From positions 124,001 to 188,000 of the forward strand of contig CAJURM010000002.1 of assembly GCA_910589025.1 (NCBI GenBank): a stretch of 64,000 nt of DNA. The letters are read 5' to 3'. The position numbers and the translations under genes are program-made. The notes under the pieces are model-generated. The model was not told where the DNA came from and did no database searches. It worked only from the letters and a program-made list of their open reading frames with translations. The stretch is from an uncultured Odoribacter sp. GTDB taxonomy: Bacteria > Bacteroidota > Bacteroidia > Bacteroidales > Marinifilaceae. Shown in pieces: positions 8,719-17,358 of the stretch. How positions within the stretch are numbered: position 1 is the stretch's first letter; each line of letters begins with the position of its first letter.

Positions 8719-10047
8719 ATGAACAAGAAAACCTTATGTCTGTATTTTCAGGTTCACCAACCGGTACGCCTCAGGAAATATCACTTTTTCGATCTGGGAA
8801 AGAGCCATGATTATTACGATGATTTTGCTAACCGCACCATCACGCGGAAAGTAGCGAAGCGCTGTTATTTGCCTGCAAACCAGATGATGCTGGAGTTGAT
8901 TCAGAAATACGGGAAAAATTTTAAAGTGAGTTTTTCTATTTCGGGACTGGCTCTTGAGCAGTTTGAAAAATACGCACCGGAAGTGATAGAAAGTTTTAAG
9001 GCTCTGGCCAAGACGGGGTGTGTGGAGTTTCTGGCTGAAACATACTCTCATTCTTTGGCTTCATTGGTGGATGAAAAGGAGTTTAATTTGCAGGTGAAAC
9101 AGCATGCGGATTTAATTAAGAAGTTGTTTGACTATACACCTGTTACGTTCAGGAACACCGAGTTGGTATATTCAGATAAAATCGGAGAGATGGTGGCACG
9201 CATGGGGTATAAGACCATGCTGACAGAAGGGGCAAAGCATGTGTTGGGTTGGAAGAGTCCTGATTTTGTATACACCAATTCCCTGAATCCGAAATTGAAG
9301 TTGTTACTGAAAAACTTCCGGTTGAGCGATGATATTGCTTTCCGTTTTTCCGATAAATCTTGGGGTGAGTGGCCGCTTACCGCGGAGAAGTATGCAGGTT
9401 GGCTGGCTGAATCTGTGAAGAATGAAGACCTTATCAACCTGTTTATGGATTATGAAACCCTGGGCGAACACCAGGATGTTTCTACCGGAATATTTGCGTT
9501 TATGGCTAATCTTCCCCAGCAGGTTTTTGCAACTTCGGCTTTTGAGTTCCTTACTCCGGCTGAAGCGGCGGCAAAACACCAGCCGGTGGCTCCGCTGAAT
9601 GTACCTTTTGCTATTTCTTGGGCGGATGAAGAACGTGATTTGACAGCGTGGTTGGGAAATGAATTGCAGTTGGAGGCTTTTGAAGAGTTGTATAAAGTGA
9701 GGGATAAGGTGAAAGCCGTGAATGATCCGGCATTGAATTATGATTACTGTTGCCTTCAGGCCAGTGACCATTTTTATTACATGTGTACCAAACTGTTTTC
9801 GGATGGTGCCGTACACAAATATTTCACCCCTTATGATTCTCCCTATGAAGCGTTTATCAATTACATGAATGTATTGAGTGATTTCGTGGCACGGGTGGAC
9901 GAGAAGTATGATAACAAGGAAAAGAAGGCTGTGAAATCTTCCGTTCCTGTGGAGGCTCCGGTTAAAAAAACGGTAGTGCCTAAAGCTTCGGCAGAGAAGA
10001 ATATGAAAGAGGGGAAAAAAGCGGTTTCCCGGACCAGGAAAAAATAA
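8719..10047 (+). CDS. GH57 alpha-amylase / 4-alpha-glucanotransferase
   Basis: The 442-residue protein has the GH57 conserved regions: HQP in FQVHQPVRL near residues 9-17, FRNTELVYS near residue 145 (the Glu is the expected nucleophile) and FMDYETLGEH near 242-251 (the Asp is the expected acid/base). GH57 members include alpha-amylases and glucanotransferases; the distinction cannot be made here. The last 50 residues or so are a Lys/Ala/Val-rich, probably disordered tail, which looks like a lineage-specific addition. It is the last gene of the glgB operon and is followed by a terminator-like inverted repeat. Confidence 0.93.
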   Translation: MNKKTLCLYFQVHQPVRLRKYHFFDLGKSHDYYDDFANRTITRKVAKRCYLPANQMMLELIQKYGKNFKVSFSISGLALEQFEKYAPEVIESFKALAKTGCVEFLAETYSHSLASLVDEKEFNLQVKQHADLIKKLFDYTPVTFRNTELVYSDKIGEMVARMGYKTMLTEGAKHVLGWKSPDFVYTNSLNPKLKLLLKNFRLSDDIAFRFSDKSWGEWPLTAEKYAGWLAESVKNEDLINLFMDYETLGEHQDVSTGIFAFMANLPQQVFATSAFEFLTPAEAAAKHQPVAPLNVPFAISWADEERDLTAWLGNELQLEAFEELYKVRDKVKAVNDPALNYDYCCLQASDHFYYMCTKLFSDGAVHKYFTPYDSPYEAFINYMNVLSDFVARVDEKYDNKEKKAVKSSVPVEAPVKKTVVPKASAEKNMKEGKKAVSRTRKK

Positions 10048-10073
10048 AATAGTCGGAAAATAGGGAATTGCGG

Positions 10074-10127
10074 GGTTTACAAGGTTGGAATCGTTGTTCG
10101 TTTTATACCTTGTAAACCTTGTAATTT
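10074..10127 (+). terminator. Inverted repeat with T-run after the GH57 gene
   Basis: Perfect 12-bp arms, GGTTTACAAGGT at 10074-10085 and ACCTTGTAAACC at 10107-10118, are separated by a 21-base loop. A T-rich tail follows up to about 10131. The long loop makes this a weaker terminator than others in the window. Confidence 0.5.
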
Positions 10128-10183
10128 TTTTGCTATCTGCTTTTTAAATTTTAAGTCAGTTATTCCCGGCAATTTTTTTTTGT

Positions 10184-10191
10184 TATCTTTG
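10184..10191 (+). promoter_or_regulatory. Bacteroidetes -7 box for the GT3-GT35 fusion gene
   Basis: TATCTTTG fits TAnnTTTG. Its position excludes the upstream in-frame TTG at 10180 as a start codon and favours the ATG at 10222 over that at 10201. Confidence 0.55.
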
Positions 10192-10221
10192 CACGCCTAT
10201 ATGATTAAATACGAATTTTTT

Positions 10222-13200
10222 ATGGATAATAATAAAATGAAAAATCCGGCTTACTTGTTTGAAGTGAGTTGGGAAGTTTGTAATAAAGTCGGAGGGATAC
10301 ATACGGTCATTTCAACGAAAGCGTTGAATATGGTGAAAGAGTATAGCAACAGTCATATTCTCATCGGACCGGATGTATGGAGATATACAGAACAGAATCC
10401 TGAATTTATCGATGATCCGCGTTTATTTAAATCATGGCGGATGCGGGCTGCCCAGGAAGGGTTGAGAATTAAGGTGGGACGGTGGAATGTTGCTGGTAGG
10501 CCTATTGTTATTTTGGTTGATTATACGACCTTCATTGCACAGAAAGATGCTATTTTTTCCTCTTTTTGGGAAAAATATAAACTGGATTCCATTAGCGGAC
10601 AATGGGATTATATCGAACCAGCGTTGTTCGGTTATGCTTCCGGTAAGGTGATTGAAAGTTTTGTTCGTTTTAATACTACGTTGCGCCAGCGTATTATTGC
10701 CCAGTTTCATGAATGGATGACGGGAACGGGGTTGCTGTATTTGAAATATGCCATGCCTCAAGTGGGGTGTGTATTTACGACTCACGCCACGGTGTTGGGA
10801 CGTTGTGTGGCAGGCAACCATTTGCCGTTGTACAGTGAAATGAAAAACTATGTGCCGGAGGAGCTGGCACACCGTTTTAATGTGGTGGCCAAACAGTCTT
10901 TGGAAAAGACGGCGGCTCGGAATGCAGATTGTTTTACTACCGTAAGTGAGATTACCGCCACGGAGTGTGAGCATTTCTTGGATAAAAAGGTTGATATTGT
11001 TACTCCGAATGGTTTTGAGAATGTGTTTACCCCGCAGGAGGGCCAGTTTGAAGCCAAACGCCTTGCCGGACGGGAGAAGTTTATGCAGATCGCCCAAGCT
11101 CTTCTGGGACGTCCTGTCGCGGATGATTCGCTGATTGTCGGCATCAGCGGTCGTTATGAATTCAAGAATAAAGGGATTGACGTATTCATGGAAGCGCTGG
11201 GACGCCTGAACCGGGAAAATGGAGTCAACAAGGAAGTGTTGGCTTTTGTGTTGGTGCCGGCAGGACAGACGGGTTCCAATGGCGAATTACTGCATAACCT
11301 GACTACACCGAATCAGCCGATAGCGATTGCCAATCCCTATCTTACCCATAATTTGTCGGATGCGGTACATGATCCGGTGATGAACAGTATCCGTGTACAG
11401 AATTTAGGCAACAGCGATAAGGACAGTGTGAAAGTGTTCTTTGTCCCTTCTTATCTGAACGGAGACGATGGTATATTCAATATGCCTTACTATGACCTCC
11501 TGATAGGGATGGATTTGACCATTTTCCCCTCTTATTATGAACCGTGGGGATATACGCCGCTGGAGAGTCTGGCGTTTAAGGTACCTACCATTACGACCAC
11601 TTTGGCGGGATTCGGTTTGTGGGTGCAGGAACATTATAATATGGAACACCCAGGAATAGAGGTGATCCGCCGGGAAGACGGTAACAATGATTCTGTTATC
11701 AGCTCCATTGTCAACAGAATTAAATATACAGCAGGATTGAGCTCTGCTGAAATTGCCAGAAGTAAGGAGAATGCTAAAGATGTTTCCCGTATAGCCCTTT
11801 GGGATAATTTGATTGTATATTATAAAAAAGCGTATGAACTGGCGTTGAATCGGGTCGATAACCGACTGAAGGATATGCCGGCAACAATTCATGAACAAAT
11901 GACATATATAGAAAAACAACTTTCAGTGAATAATCCGCATTGGATTAGCGTAATGATCCACCGTTCTATTCCGGAAAAATTGATCGCGTTGGAAGAATTG
12001 TCAAAGAATCTTTGGTGGTGCTGGAATGATGAGGCACGTGAACTGTTCCGCAGTATTGATATTGACGAGTGGCGGATCTCTGGGCACAATCCCATTGCGA
12101 TGCTTGATAAAATTCCGCTGAACCGCTATAAAGAATTGGAAAATGATTCGGAATTCGTAAGCAAGCTGGAAACCGTGTACGGACACTTCAAGGCTTATAT
12201 GGCAGGGAAAGAACACATGAGCGGAGCCGGAGTGGCTTATTTCAGTATGGAATACGGGTTACACACCTCCCTGAAAATTTATTCCGGAGGTTTGGGTATT
12301 TTGGCAGGAGACTATCTGAAAGAAGCTAGTGATAAAGGAACGAAAATTACGGCTGTCGGTTTGTTGTACCGTTATGGTTATTTTACCCAGAAGTTGTCCG
12401 CAATGGGAGACCAGGAAGCTGAATATGAAGCTCAGGATTTTATGAAAATCGCTGTTACTCCGGTGCGTGACGAACAGGGAAACTGGCAGACTATCAGCCT
12501 GGTATTTCCCGGACGGAATGTGTATGCCCGTATTTGGAGAGTGGATGTGGGACGTATCGAATTGTACCTGTTGGATACCGATTTCGAAGACAATCTGGAG
12601 GAAGACCGTTCAATTACCCATCATCTTTACGGGGGGGACTGGGAGAATCGTCTCAAACAGGAATTGTTGTTGGGATGCGGAGGTATACAGGCGTTGAGGA
12701 AGTTGGGTATTGATGCTGCGACTTATCATTGCAATGAAGGACATGCCGCATTCATCGGATTGGAACGTCTAAAAGAGTATATCCAGGATGATCACCTGAC
12801 TTTTGCAGAAGCGATGGAAGTTGTGCGTGCCTCTTCTCTGTTTACGACGCATACGCCGGTACCTGCGGGACATGATGCATTTTCTGAAAATATGCTGCGT
12901 ACCTATATATCGCATTATTCTGACCGTCTGAAAATCACATGGGAACAGTTGTTAGGATTGGGTAAAATCAATGTGGGTGACCCCAATGAAAAGTTCTCTA
13001 TGAGTTTCCTCGCTGCTAATCTTTCACAGGAAGTGAATGGGGTGAGCTGGTTGCACGGGGAGGTGAGTCGGGATATTTTCAAAGGTTTGTGGCCGGGTTA
13101 TCTGCCGGAGGAATTGCACATTAGTTATGTGACCAATGGTGTACATTATCCGACCTGGACAGCTCCCGAATGGAAACAGATAGAGGCTTCCATTTTCGGA

Positions 13201-14466
13201 GATGCTTTCCAGACGCATAACTACGATAAGAAATGTTTTGAAGAAATCTATAAGGTTTCTGATGAGGTGGTATTTGAAGTGCGTAACAAACTGCGTAAGC
13301 GTCTGATTGACCATATCAAGAAAATGTTGACCAGTGGTGTTGCAGCTTCTTATTTTACGCCGCGTCAGGTGATTGAAATTCACGATACGTTGCGGGATGA
13401 TATTCTGACTATCGGTTTTGCCCGTCGTTTTGCGACCTATAAACGTGCTCATTTGTTGTTCCGTAATTTGGAACGTCTGGATGAGATTGTCAATAATCCG
13501 GAGCATCCTGTACAGTTTATCTTTGCTGGGAAAGCTCACCCTGCCGACCGTGCGGGACAGGATCTTATCAAGCGGATTGTGGAGGTATCGAAAGACCCGA
13601 GGTTTATCGGTAAGATTCTTTTCATCCCGAATTATGATATGGATCTGGCGAAGAATCTGGTACAGGGTGTTGATGTCTGGATGAATACTCCGACTCGTCC
13701 GCAGGAGGCTTCCGGAACCAGTGGTGAGAAAGCCGCTATGAACGGGGTTATGCATTTCAGTGTGCTGGATGGCTGGTGGGTTGAGGGATATCGTCCAGAT
13801 GCCGGATGGATGTTGCCGATGGAACGCACGTATGAGAATCAGGGTTTCCAGGATGAATTGGATTCCGAGATGATTTACAATATCATTGATGATGATATTG
13901 CACCTCTGTTCTATGATAAGAATGCGGCCGGGATGTCGCCGAAGTGGATTGGCTATATTAAAAACACCATTGCTAAGGTGGCTTCCAATTTCACGACGAA
14001 CCGGATGTTGATGGATTATGAAAACCAGTACTATCTCCCGATGGCAGAACGTTACCGGAAGATGATTGCCGATAATTTTGCTGAAGCTACCGAGATTGCG
14101 GAATGGAAGAAGAAGGTTACTCGAGAGTGGGATAATATTGAGGTTGTGGATATTCAGTTGCCGAACCGTTCCAAGCAGATTATCGCTTTAGGGAAGTCTT
14201 ATTGGGCAGAGGTGACGTTGGAAATCGGCGAGCTGACAATGGAAGATGTCGGGGTTGAATTGGTTGCAGCGGAGCAGCGTAACGGTAAATTGGTGATTCG
14301 GGAGAAACATGACTTTACTGCTGTTTCTCAGCAGGAGAGTAAAGCTACTTATCGGTTAGATGTTACGGCTGATGCCCCGGGTTTGTTGAATTTAGCCATC
14401 CGTATTTATCCGAAGAATGTATTACTTCCTCATCGTCAGGATTTTGCATTGGTAAAGTGGTTGTGA
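10222..14466 (+). CDS. Glycogen synthase (GT3) - alpha-glucan phosphorylase (GT35) fusion
   Basis: The product is about 1414 residues. Residues 1 to about 560 are a GT3 glycogen synthase of eukaryotic type. It opens with YLFEVSWEVCNKVGGIHTVIS and carries the E-x7-E motif in YEPWGYTPLE. From about 570 a short-type alpha-glucan phosphorylase begins with KNLWWCWNDEARELF. It includes YFSMEYGLHTSLKIYSGGLG and the PLP-lysine block EASGTSGEKAAMNG (Lys1170; Glu before the Lys where Met is common). One chain could thus both extend glycogen from a nucleotide sugar and release glucose-1-phosphate. The gene has its own promoter and ends in a strong terminator. In-frame ATGs at 10201 and 10237 are alternative starts; the one at 10222 leaves room for a leader after the promoter. 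Confidence 0.93.
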   Translation: MDNNKMKNPAYLFEVSWEVCNKVGGIHTVISTKALNMVKEYSNSHILIGPDVWRYTEQNPEFIDDPRLFKSWRMRAAQEGLRIKVGRWNVAGRPIVILVDYTTFIAQKDAIFSSFWEKYKLDSISGQWDYIEPALFGYASGKVIESFVRFNTTLRQRIIAQFHEWMTGTGLLYLKYAMPQVGCVFTTHATVLGRCVAGNHLPLYSEMKNYVPEELAHRFNVVAKQSLEKTAARNADCFTTVSEITATECEHFLDKKVDIVTPNGFENVFTPQEGQFEAKRLAGREKFMQIAQALLGRPVADDSLIVGISGRYEFKNKGIDVFMEALGRLNRENGVNKEVLAFVLVPAGQTGSNGELLHNLTTPNQPIAIANPYLTHNLSDAVHDPVMNSIRVQNLGNSDKDSVKVFFVPSYLNGDDGIFNMPYYDLLIGMDLTIFPSYYEPWGYTPLESLAFKVPTITTTLAGFGLWVQEHYNMEHPGIEVIRREDGNNDSVISSIVNRIKYTAGLSSAEIARSKENAKDVSRIALWDNLIVYYKKAYELALNRVDNRLKDMPATIHEQMTYIEKQLSVNNPHWISVMIHRSIPEKLIALEELSKNLWWCWNDEARELFRSIDIDEWRISGHNPIAMLDKIPLNRYKELENDSEFVSKLETVYGHFKAYMAGKEHMSGAGVAYFSMEYGLHTSLKIYSGGLGILAGDYLKEASDKGTKITAVGLLYRYGYFTQKLSAMGDQEAEYEAQDFMKIAVTPVRDEQGNWQTISLVFPGRNVYARIWRVDVGRIELYLLDTDFEDNLEEDRSITHHLYGGDWENRLKQELLLGCGGIQALRKLGIDAATYHCNEGHAAFIGLERLKEYIQDDHLTFAEAMEVVRASSLFTTHTPVPAGHDAFSENMLRTYISHYSDRLKITWEQLLGLGKINVGDPNEKFSMSFLAANLSQEVNGVSWLHGEVSRDIFKGLWPGYLPEELHISYVTNGVHYPTWTAPEWKQIEASIFGDAFQTHNYDKKCFEEIYKVSDEVVFEVRNKLRKRLIDHIKKMLTSGVAASYFTPRQVIEIHDTLRDDILTIGFARRFATYKRAHLLFRNLERLDEIVNNPEHPVQFIFAGKAHPADRAGQDLIKRIVEVSKDPRFIGKILFIPNYDMDLAKNLVQGVDVWMNTPTRPQEASGTSGEKAAMNGVMHFSVLDGWWVEGYRPDAGWMLPMERTYENQGFQDELDSEMIYNIIDDDIAPLFYDKNAAGMSPKWIGYIKNTIAKVASNFTTNRMLMDYENQYYLPMAERYRKMIADNFAEATEIAEWKKKVTREWDNIEVVDIQLPNRSKQIIALGKSYWAEVTLEIGELTMEDVGVELVAAEQRNGKLVIREKHDFTAVSQQESKATYRLDVTADAPGLLNLAIRIYPKNVLLPHRQDFALVKWL

Positions 14467-14490
14467 TTTATTGGGATAACGCTTTATATG

Positions 14491-14521
14491 AAAAAGGCTA
14501 CCCGAAAGGTAGCCTTTTTTT
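14491..14521. terminator. Bidirectional terminator between the GT3-GT35 gene and SUI1 gene
   Basis: A 12-bp stem, AAAAAGGCTACC with GGTAGCCTTTTT, has a CGAAA loop and is T-flanked on both strands. It serves the two convergent genes. Confidence 0.88.
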
Positions 14522-14538
14522 GAAATTATTTTACTGTT

Positions 14539-14868
14539 TCAGTGTGCGCGGTAATTGTTGTCGTGCAGGATTGCGAGTATTTTGTCTTTGAATGCCCCTT
14601 GGATGATAATTTGCCCTTCTTTTACGGAACCGCCTACGCCACATTTGTTTTTTAACAGTTTTGCCAGTTCTTTCAGGTCTTCTTCCGTGCCGATGAAACC
14701 GTCGATCAGAGTTACGATTTTGCCTGCCCGTTGTTTGGAGTCCAGGGTGACGCGCAGGTTTTGTTTTTCGGGAGGAAGTGTGGCTTGTTCTTCCTGTTCT
14801 TCGTATTGATAGTTGAAGTTGGGATTCGTTGAGTAAACGATATTGATTCTTCCTTTTTTGTTGCTCAT
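14539..14868 (-). CDS. SUI1/eIF1-family translation factor (YciH type)
   Basis: The 109-residue protein has the SUI1 fold pattern: LRVTLDSKQRAGKIVTLIDGFIG, then LKELAKLLKNKCGVGGSVKEGQIIIQGAF. The GVGGSVK...IQGxF block is diagnostic of the eIF1/YciH family. In bacteria the family influences start-site fidelity, but the role is not well established. An acidic, Gln-rich N-terminal segment (about residues 18-35) precedes the core. The gene is monocistronic, with its own -7 box 23 bases upstream, and lies divergent to nfnA. Confidence 0.92.
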   Translation of the reverse strand: MSNKKGRINIVYSTNPNFNYQYEEQEEQATLPPEKQNLRVTLDSKQRAGKIVTLIDGFIGTEEDLKELAKLLKNKCGVGGSVKEGQIIIQGAFKDKILAILHDNNYRAH

Positions 14869-14891
14869 GATGTATGTTTGTTGGTTTGTTG

Positions 14892-14899
14892 CAAATGTA
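14892..14899 (-). promoter_or_regulatory. Bacteroidetes -7 box for the SUI1 gene
   Basis: TACATTTG on the minus strand, 23 bases before the start codon, fits TAnnTTTG. Confidence 0.5.
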
Positions 14900-14929
14900 A
14901 AGATTTTTAATCAAATTTTGGAGAAAGAA

Positions 14930-14959
14930 TTGCAAGGAACAAAATACACAGTATTTTTG
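14930..14959 (+). promoter_or_regulatory. Full Bacteroidetes promoter for nfnAB
   Basis: TTG at 14930-14932 and TATTTTTG at 14952-14959 are separated by exactly 19 bases, the consensus spacing of the -33 and -7 elements. The nfnA ATG follows 27 bases later. Confidence 0.65.
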
Positions 14960-14986
14960 TGAAACGATAAAAAACAGCATCGGACT

Positions 14987-15802
14987 ATGAACAGGATATT
15001 GGATAAAAGATATTTTTCGGAAAAAGTTGTGCAGCTGGAGGTGGAAGCACCTTTGATTGCCAAAGCCCGTAAACCGGGAAATTTTGTGATAGTGAGAGTA
15101 GGGGAAAAGGGAGAGCGGATGCCTTTGACGATTTCGGCTGCGGATGTGAAGAGAGGTTCTATTACACTGGTGGTGCAGAAGATGGGGGTATCTTCAACTA
15201 AGTTGTGTAATCTGAATGTGGGTGACTGTATTACGGATCTGGTGGGACCTTTGGGAAAAGCGACGCATATTGAAAAGGTGGGGACGGTATTGGCGTGCGG
15301 TGGCGGGGTTGGTGTTGCACCATTGTTACCGATAGTACAGGGATTTAAGGACGCGGGCAATCGGGTGGTTTCTGTATTGGCTGCTCGGAGTAAGGAGCTG
15401 GTAATCTTGGAGGATGAGATACAAAGATATTCAGATGAGGTGATTGTCATGACGGATGATGGTAGCTATGGCAGGAAAGGACTGGTAACGGAGGGAATGG
15501 AAGAGGTAATAAAGCGGGAGAATGTGGATATGGCAGTGACGATTGGTCCGGCAGTGATGATGAAATTTTGTGCGTTGCTGACCCGTCAATATGAGATACC
15601 GACGATAGCTAGTCTGAATGCGATTATGGTTGATGGTACGGGAATGTGTGGTGCGTGTCGGGTAACGGTGGGAGGAAAGACGAAGTTCACCTGTATTGAC
15701 GGACCGGAATTTGATGCTCACCAGATTGATTTTGATGAGATGATGCGACGTTTGGGAGGATATAAGAGTATTGAAACGGAAAGAATGAAAAATATAGGTT
15801 GA
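14987..15802 (+). CDS. nfnA: NfnA-type ferredoxin-NADP reductase, alpha (FAD/[2Fe-2S]) subunit
   Basis: The 271-residue protein has a ferredoxin-reductase layout. An N-terminal FAD-binding barrel contains RMPLTISAAD; an NAD-binding domain contains ACGGGVGVAPLLPI near residue 105. The C-terminal cluster segment is VDGTGMCGACRVTV...FTCIDGPEF near residues 215-245. One Asp and three Cys there match the unusual [2Fe-2S] ligation described for NfnA. With the next gene it should form the NADH-dependent ferredoxin:NADP oxidoreductase, which couples NADH, NADPH and ferredoxin pools. A sulfide dehydrogenase or a dihydroorotate dehydrogenase electron-transfer subunit is the main alternative; the partner gene favours Nfn/Sud. 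Confidence 0.9.
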   Translation: MNRILDKRYFSEKVVQLEVEAPLIAKARKPGNFVIVRVGEKGERMPLTISAADVKRGSITLVVQKMGVSSTKLCNLNVGDCITDLVGPLGKATHIEKVGTVLACGGGVGVAPLLPIVQGFKDAGNRVVSVLAARSKELVILEDEIQRYSDEVIVMTDDGSYGRKGLVTEGMEEVIKRENVDMAVTIGPAVMMKFCALLTRQYEIPTIASLNAIMVDGTGMCGACRVTVGGKTKFTCIDGPEFDAHQIDFDEMMRRLGGYKSIETERMKNIG

Positions 15803-15838
15803 TGCCGTAAGGGGTTAACCGGATAATGACAGAGAATC

Positions 15839-17296
15839 ATGGGGATAAGTGACAGAAATGCAGAATGGCGGAGACAACTCCGGGAGGCTGTGAAGGCGAA
15901 GAAAAGAACGGAGATTGATAGGGTGAAAATGCCGGAGTTGGCTCCGGAGGAAAGAATTAAAAGCCAGCGTTTGGAAGTAAATACCGGTTTGACGCCGGAA
16001 ATGGCACAACGGGAGGCAAGTCGTTGTATGGATTGTGTGAACCCTACGTGTATGGAGGGGTGTCCGGTGGGAATAGATATACCGGGATTCATTAAAAATA
16101 TTGAACGGGGGGAATTTATCGGTGCGGCGGTTGTTCTGAAGCAGACGAGTGCTTTGCCGGCCGTGTGTGGACGGGTATGTCCGCAGGAGAAGCAGTGCGA
16201 GTCGAAATGTTTTTATCTGCAAAAGTTGAAAAAGGCTCCTGTGGCAATAGGGTATCTGGAGCGTTTTGCTGCCGATTATGAGCGGGAATCCGGACAAATC
16301 AGTATTCCGGAAGTTGCTGAGCCGAATGGGATTAAGGTGGCAGTGGTCGGTTCGGGACCTTCCGGGTTATCGTTTGCCGGGGATATGGCGAAACGGGGAT
16401 ACGATGTGACTGTTTTTGAAGCCCTTCACGAAATCGGAGGTGTATTGAAGTACGGAATTCCGGAGTTCCGTTTGCCGAACCGGATTGTAGATGTGGAGAT
16501 AAACAATCTTAGGAAGATGGGGGTGAAGTTTGTCACCAATTTTATTGTGGGTATGACAGAGAGCATTGAGAGTTTGAAGACGGAAGGTTTCCGGGCATTT
16601 TATATCGGTTCGGGTGCCGGGCTTCCGCGTTTTATGAATATTCCAGGCGAAAATGCCAACGGTATACTTTCATCTAATGAATACTTGACCCGGGTGAATC
16701 TGATGGGAGCGGACAGTGATGATTCCGATACGCCGGTGTTTCACGGGAAGAATGTGGTAGTTGTGGGGGGAGGGAACACCGCTATGGACTCTGTACGTAC
16801 TGCCCGGCGCTTGGGAGCAGAAAGGGCGATGATTGTGTATCGTCGGAGTGAGGTGGAAATGCCTGCTCGACTGGAAGAAGTAAAACATGCTAAGGAAGAG
16901 GGATGCGAATTTATTACGTTGACTAATCCTGTGGAATATCTGACCGATGAGCAGGGGAGAGTGAAACAGGTGAAAGTGCAGAAAATGGAACTGGGAGAGC
17001 CCGATGCCAGTGGGCGTCGTAGCCCTGTGGCGGTAGAGGGGTCCGAATATCTGATAGATGCGGATGTTATAGTTGTGGCAGTAGGGGTTTCGTCGAATCC
17101 AATTGTCCCGAATTCCGTTACCGGGCTGGAGGTTTCCAGAAAGGGAACGATTGTTGTCGATGAACAGACTATGCAGTCCAACCTGCCGGAGTTGTATGCC
17201 GGCGGTGATATTGTCAGAGGAGGCGCAACTGTTATCCTTGCTATGGGGGATGGGCGTAGAGCTGCTGCTTACATGGACCAGCATTTGCGTAAGTAG
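15839..17296 (+). CDS. nfnB: NfnB-type subunit (glutamate synthase small-subunit family)
   Basis: The 485-residue protein carries two N-terminal cysteine clusters, CMDCVNPTCMEGCP from residue 63 and CGRVCPQEKQCESKC near residue 110, for two [4Fe-4S] centres. An FAD dinucleotide-binding loop follows (VVGSGPSGLSFAGDM near 168), then an NADP-binding loop (VVGGGNTAMDSVRTARRLG near 305). This is the layout of NfnB, SudA and GltA-type proteins annotated as NADPH-dependent glutamate synthase. No large glutamate synthase subunit is present and the nfnA partner lies 36 bases upstream, so NfnB is preferred. The gene ends at a shared terminator with the convergent flavodiiron gene. Confidence 0.9.
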   Translation: MGISDRNAEWRRQLREAVKAKKRTEIDRVKMPELAPEERIKSQRLEVNTGLTPEMAQREASRCMDCVNPTCMEGCPVGIDIPGFIKNIERGEFIGAAVVLKQTSALPAVCGRVCPQEKQCESKCFYLQKLKKAPVAIGYLERFAADYERESGQISIPEVAEPNGIKVAVVGSGPSGLSFAGDMAKRGYDVTVFEALHEIGGVLKYGIPEFRLPNRIVDVEINNLRKMGVKFVTNFIVGMTESIESLKTEGFRAFYIGSGAGLPRFMNIPGENANGILSSNEYLTRVNLMGADSDDSDTPVFHGKNVVVVGGGNTAMDSVRTARRLGAERAMIVYRRSEVEMPARLEEVKHAKEEGCEFITLTNPVEYLTDEQGRVKQVKVQKMELGEPDASGRRSPVAVEGSEYLIDADVIVVAVGVSSNPIVPNSVTGLEVSRKGTIVVDEQTMQSNLPELYAGGDIVRGGATVILAMGDGRRAAAYMDQHLRK

Positions 17297-17322
17297 AGAA
17301 TGGGGGTGAGGAATGGAATGAT

Positions 17323-17353
17323 AAAAACGAGGATGTTTTCATCCTCGTTTTTT
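17323..17353. terminator. Bidirectional terminator between nfnB and the flavodiiron gene
   Basis: Perfect 11-bp stem AAAACGAGGAT / ATCCTCGTTTT with a six-base loop, T-rich on both strands, ending six bases from the flavodiiron stop codon. Confidence 0.88.
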
Positions 17354-17358
17354 GGTGT

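Noticed and set aside
10180..10221. Earlier start for the GT3-GT35 fusion gene
   Set aside because: A TAnnTTTG box at 10184-10191 overlaps this stretch; family similarity begins after 10240.
10432..13755. Several long minus-strand frames under the GT3-GT35 fusion
   Set aside because: All are antisense to an intact enzyme and rich in His, Arg and Ser, as expected from complementing its codons.
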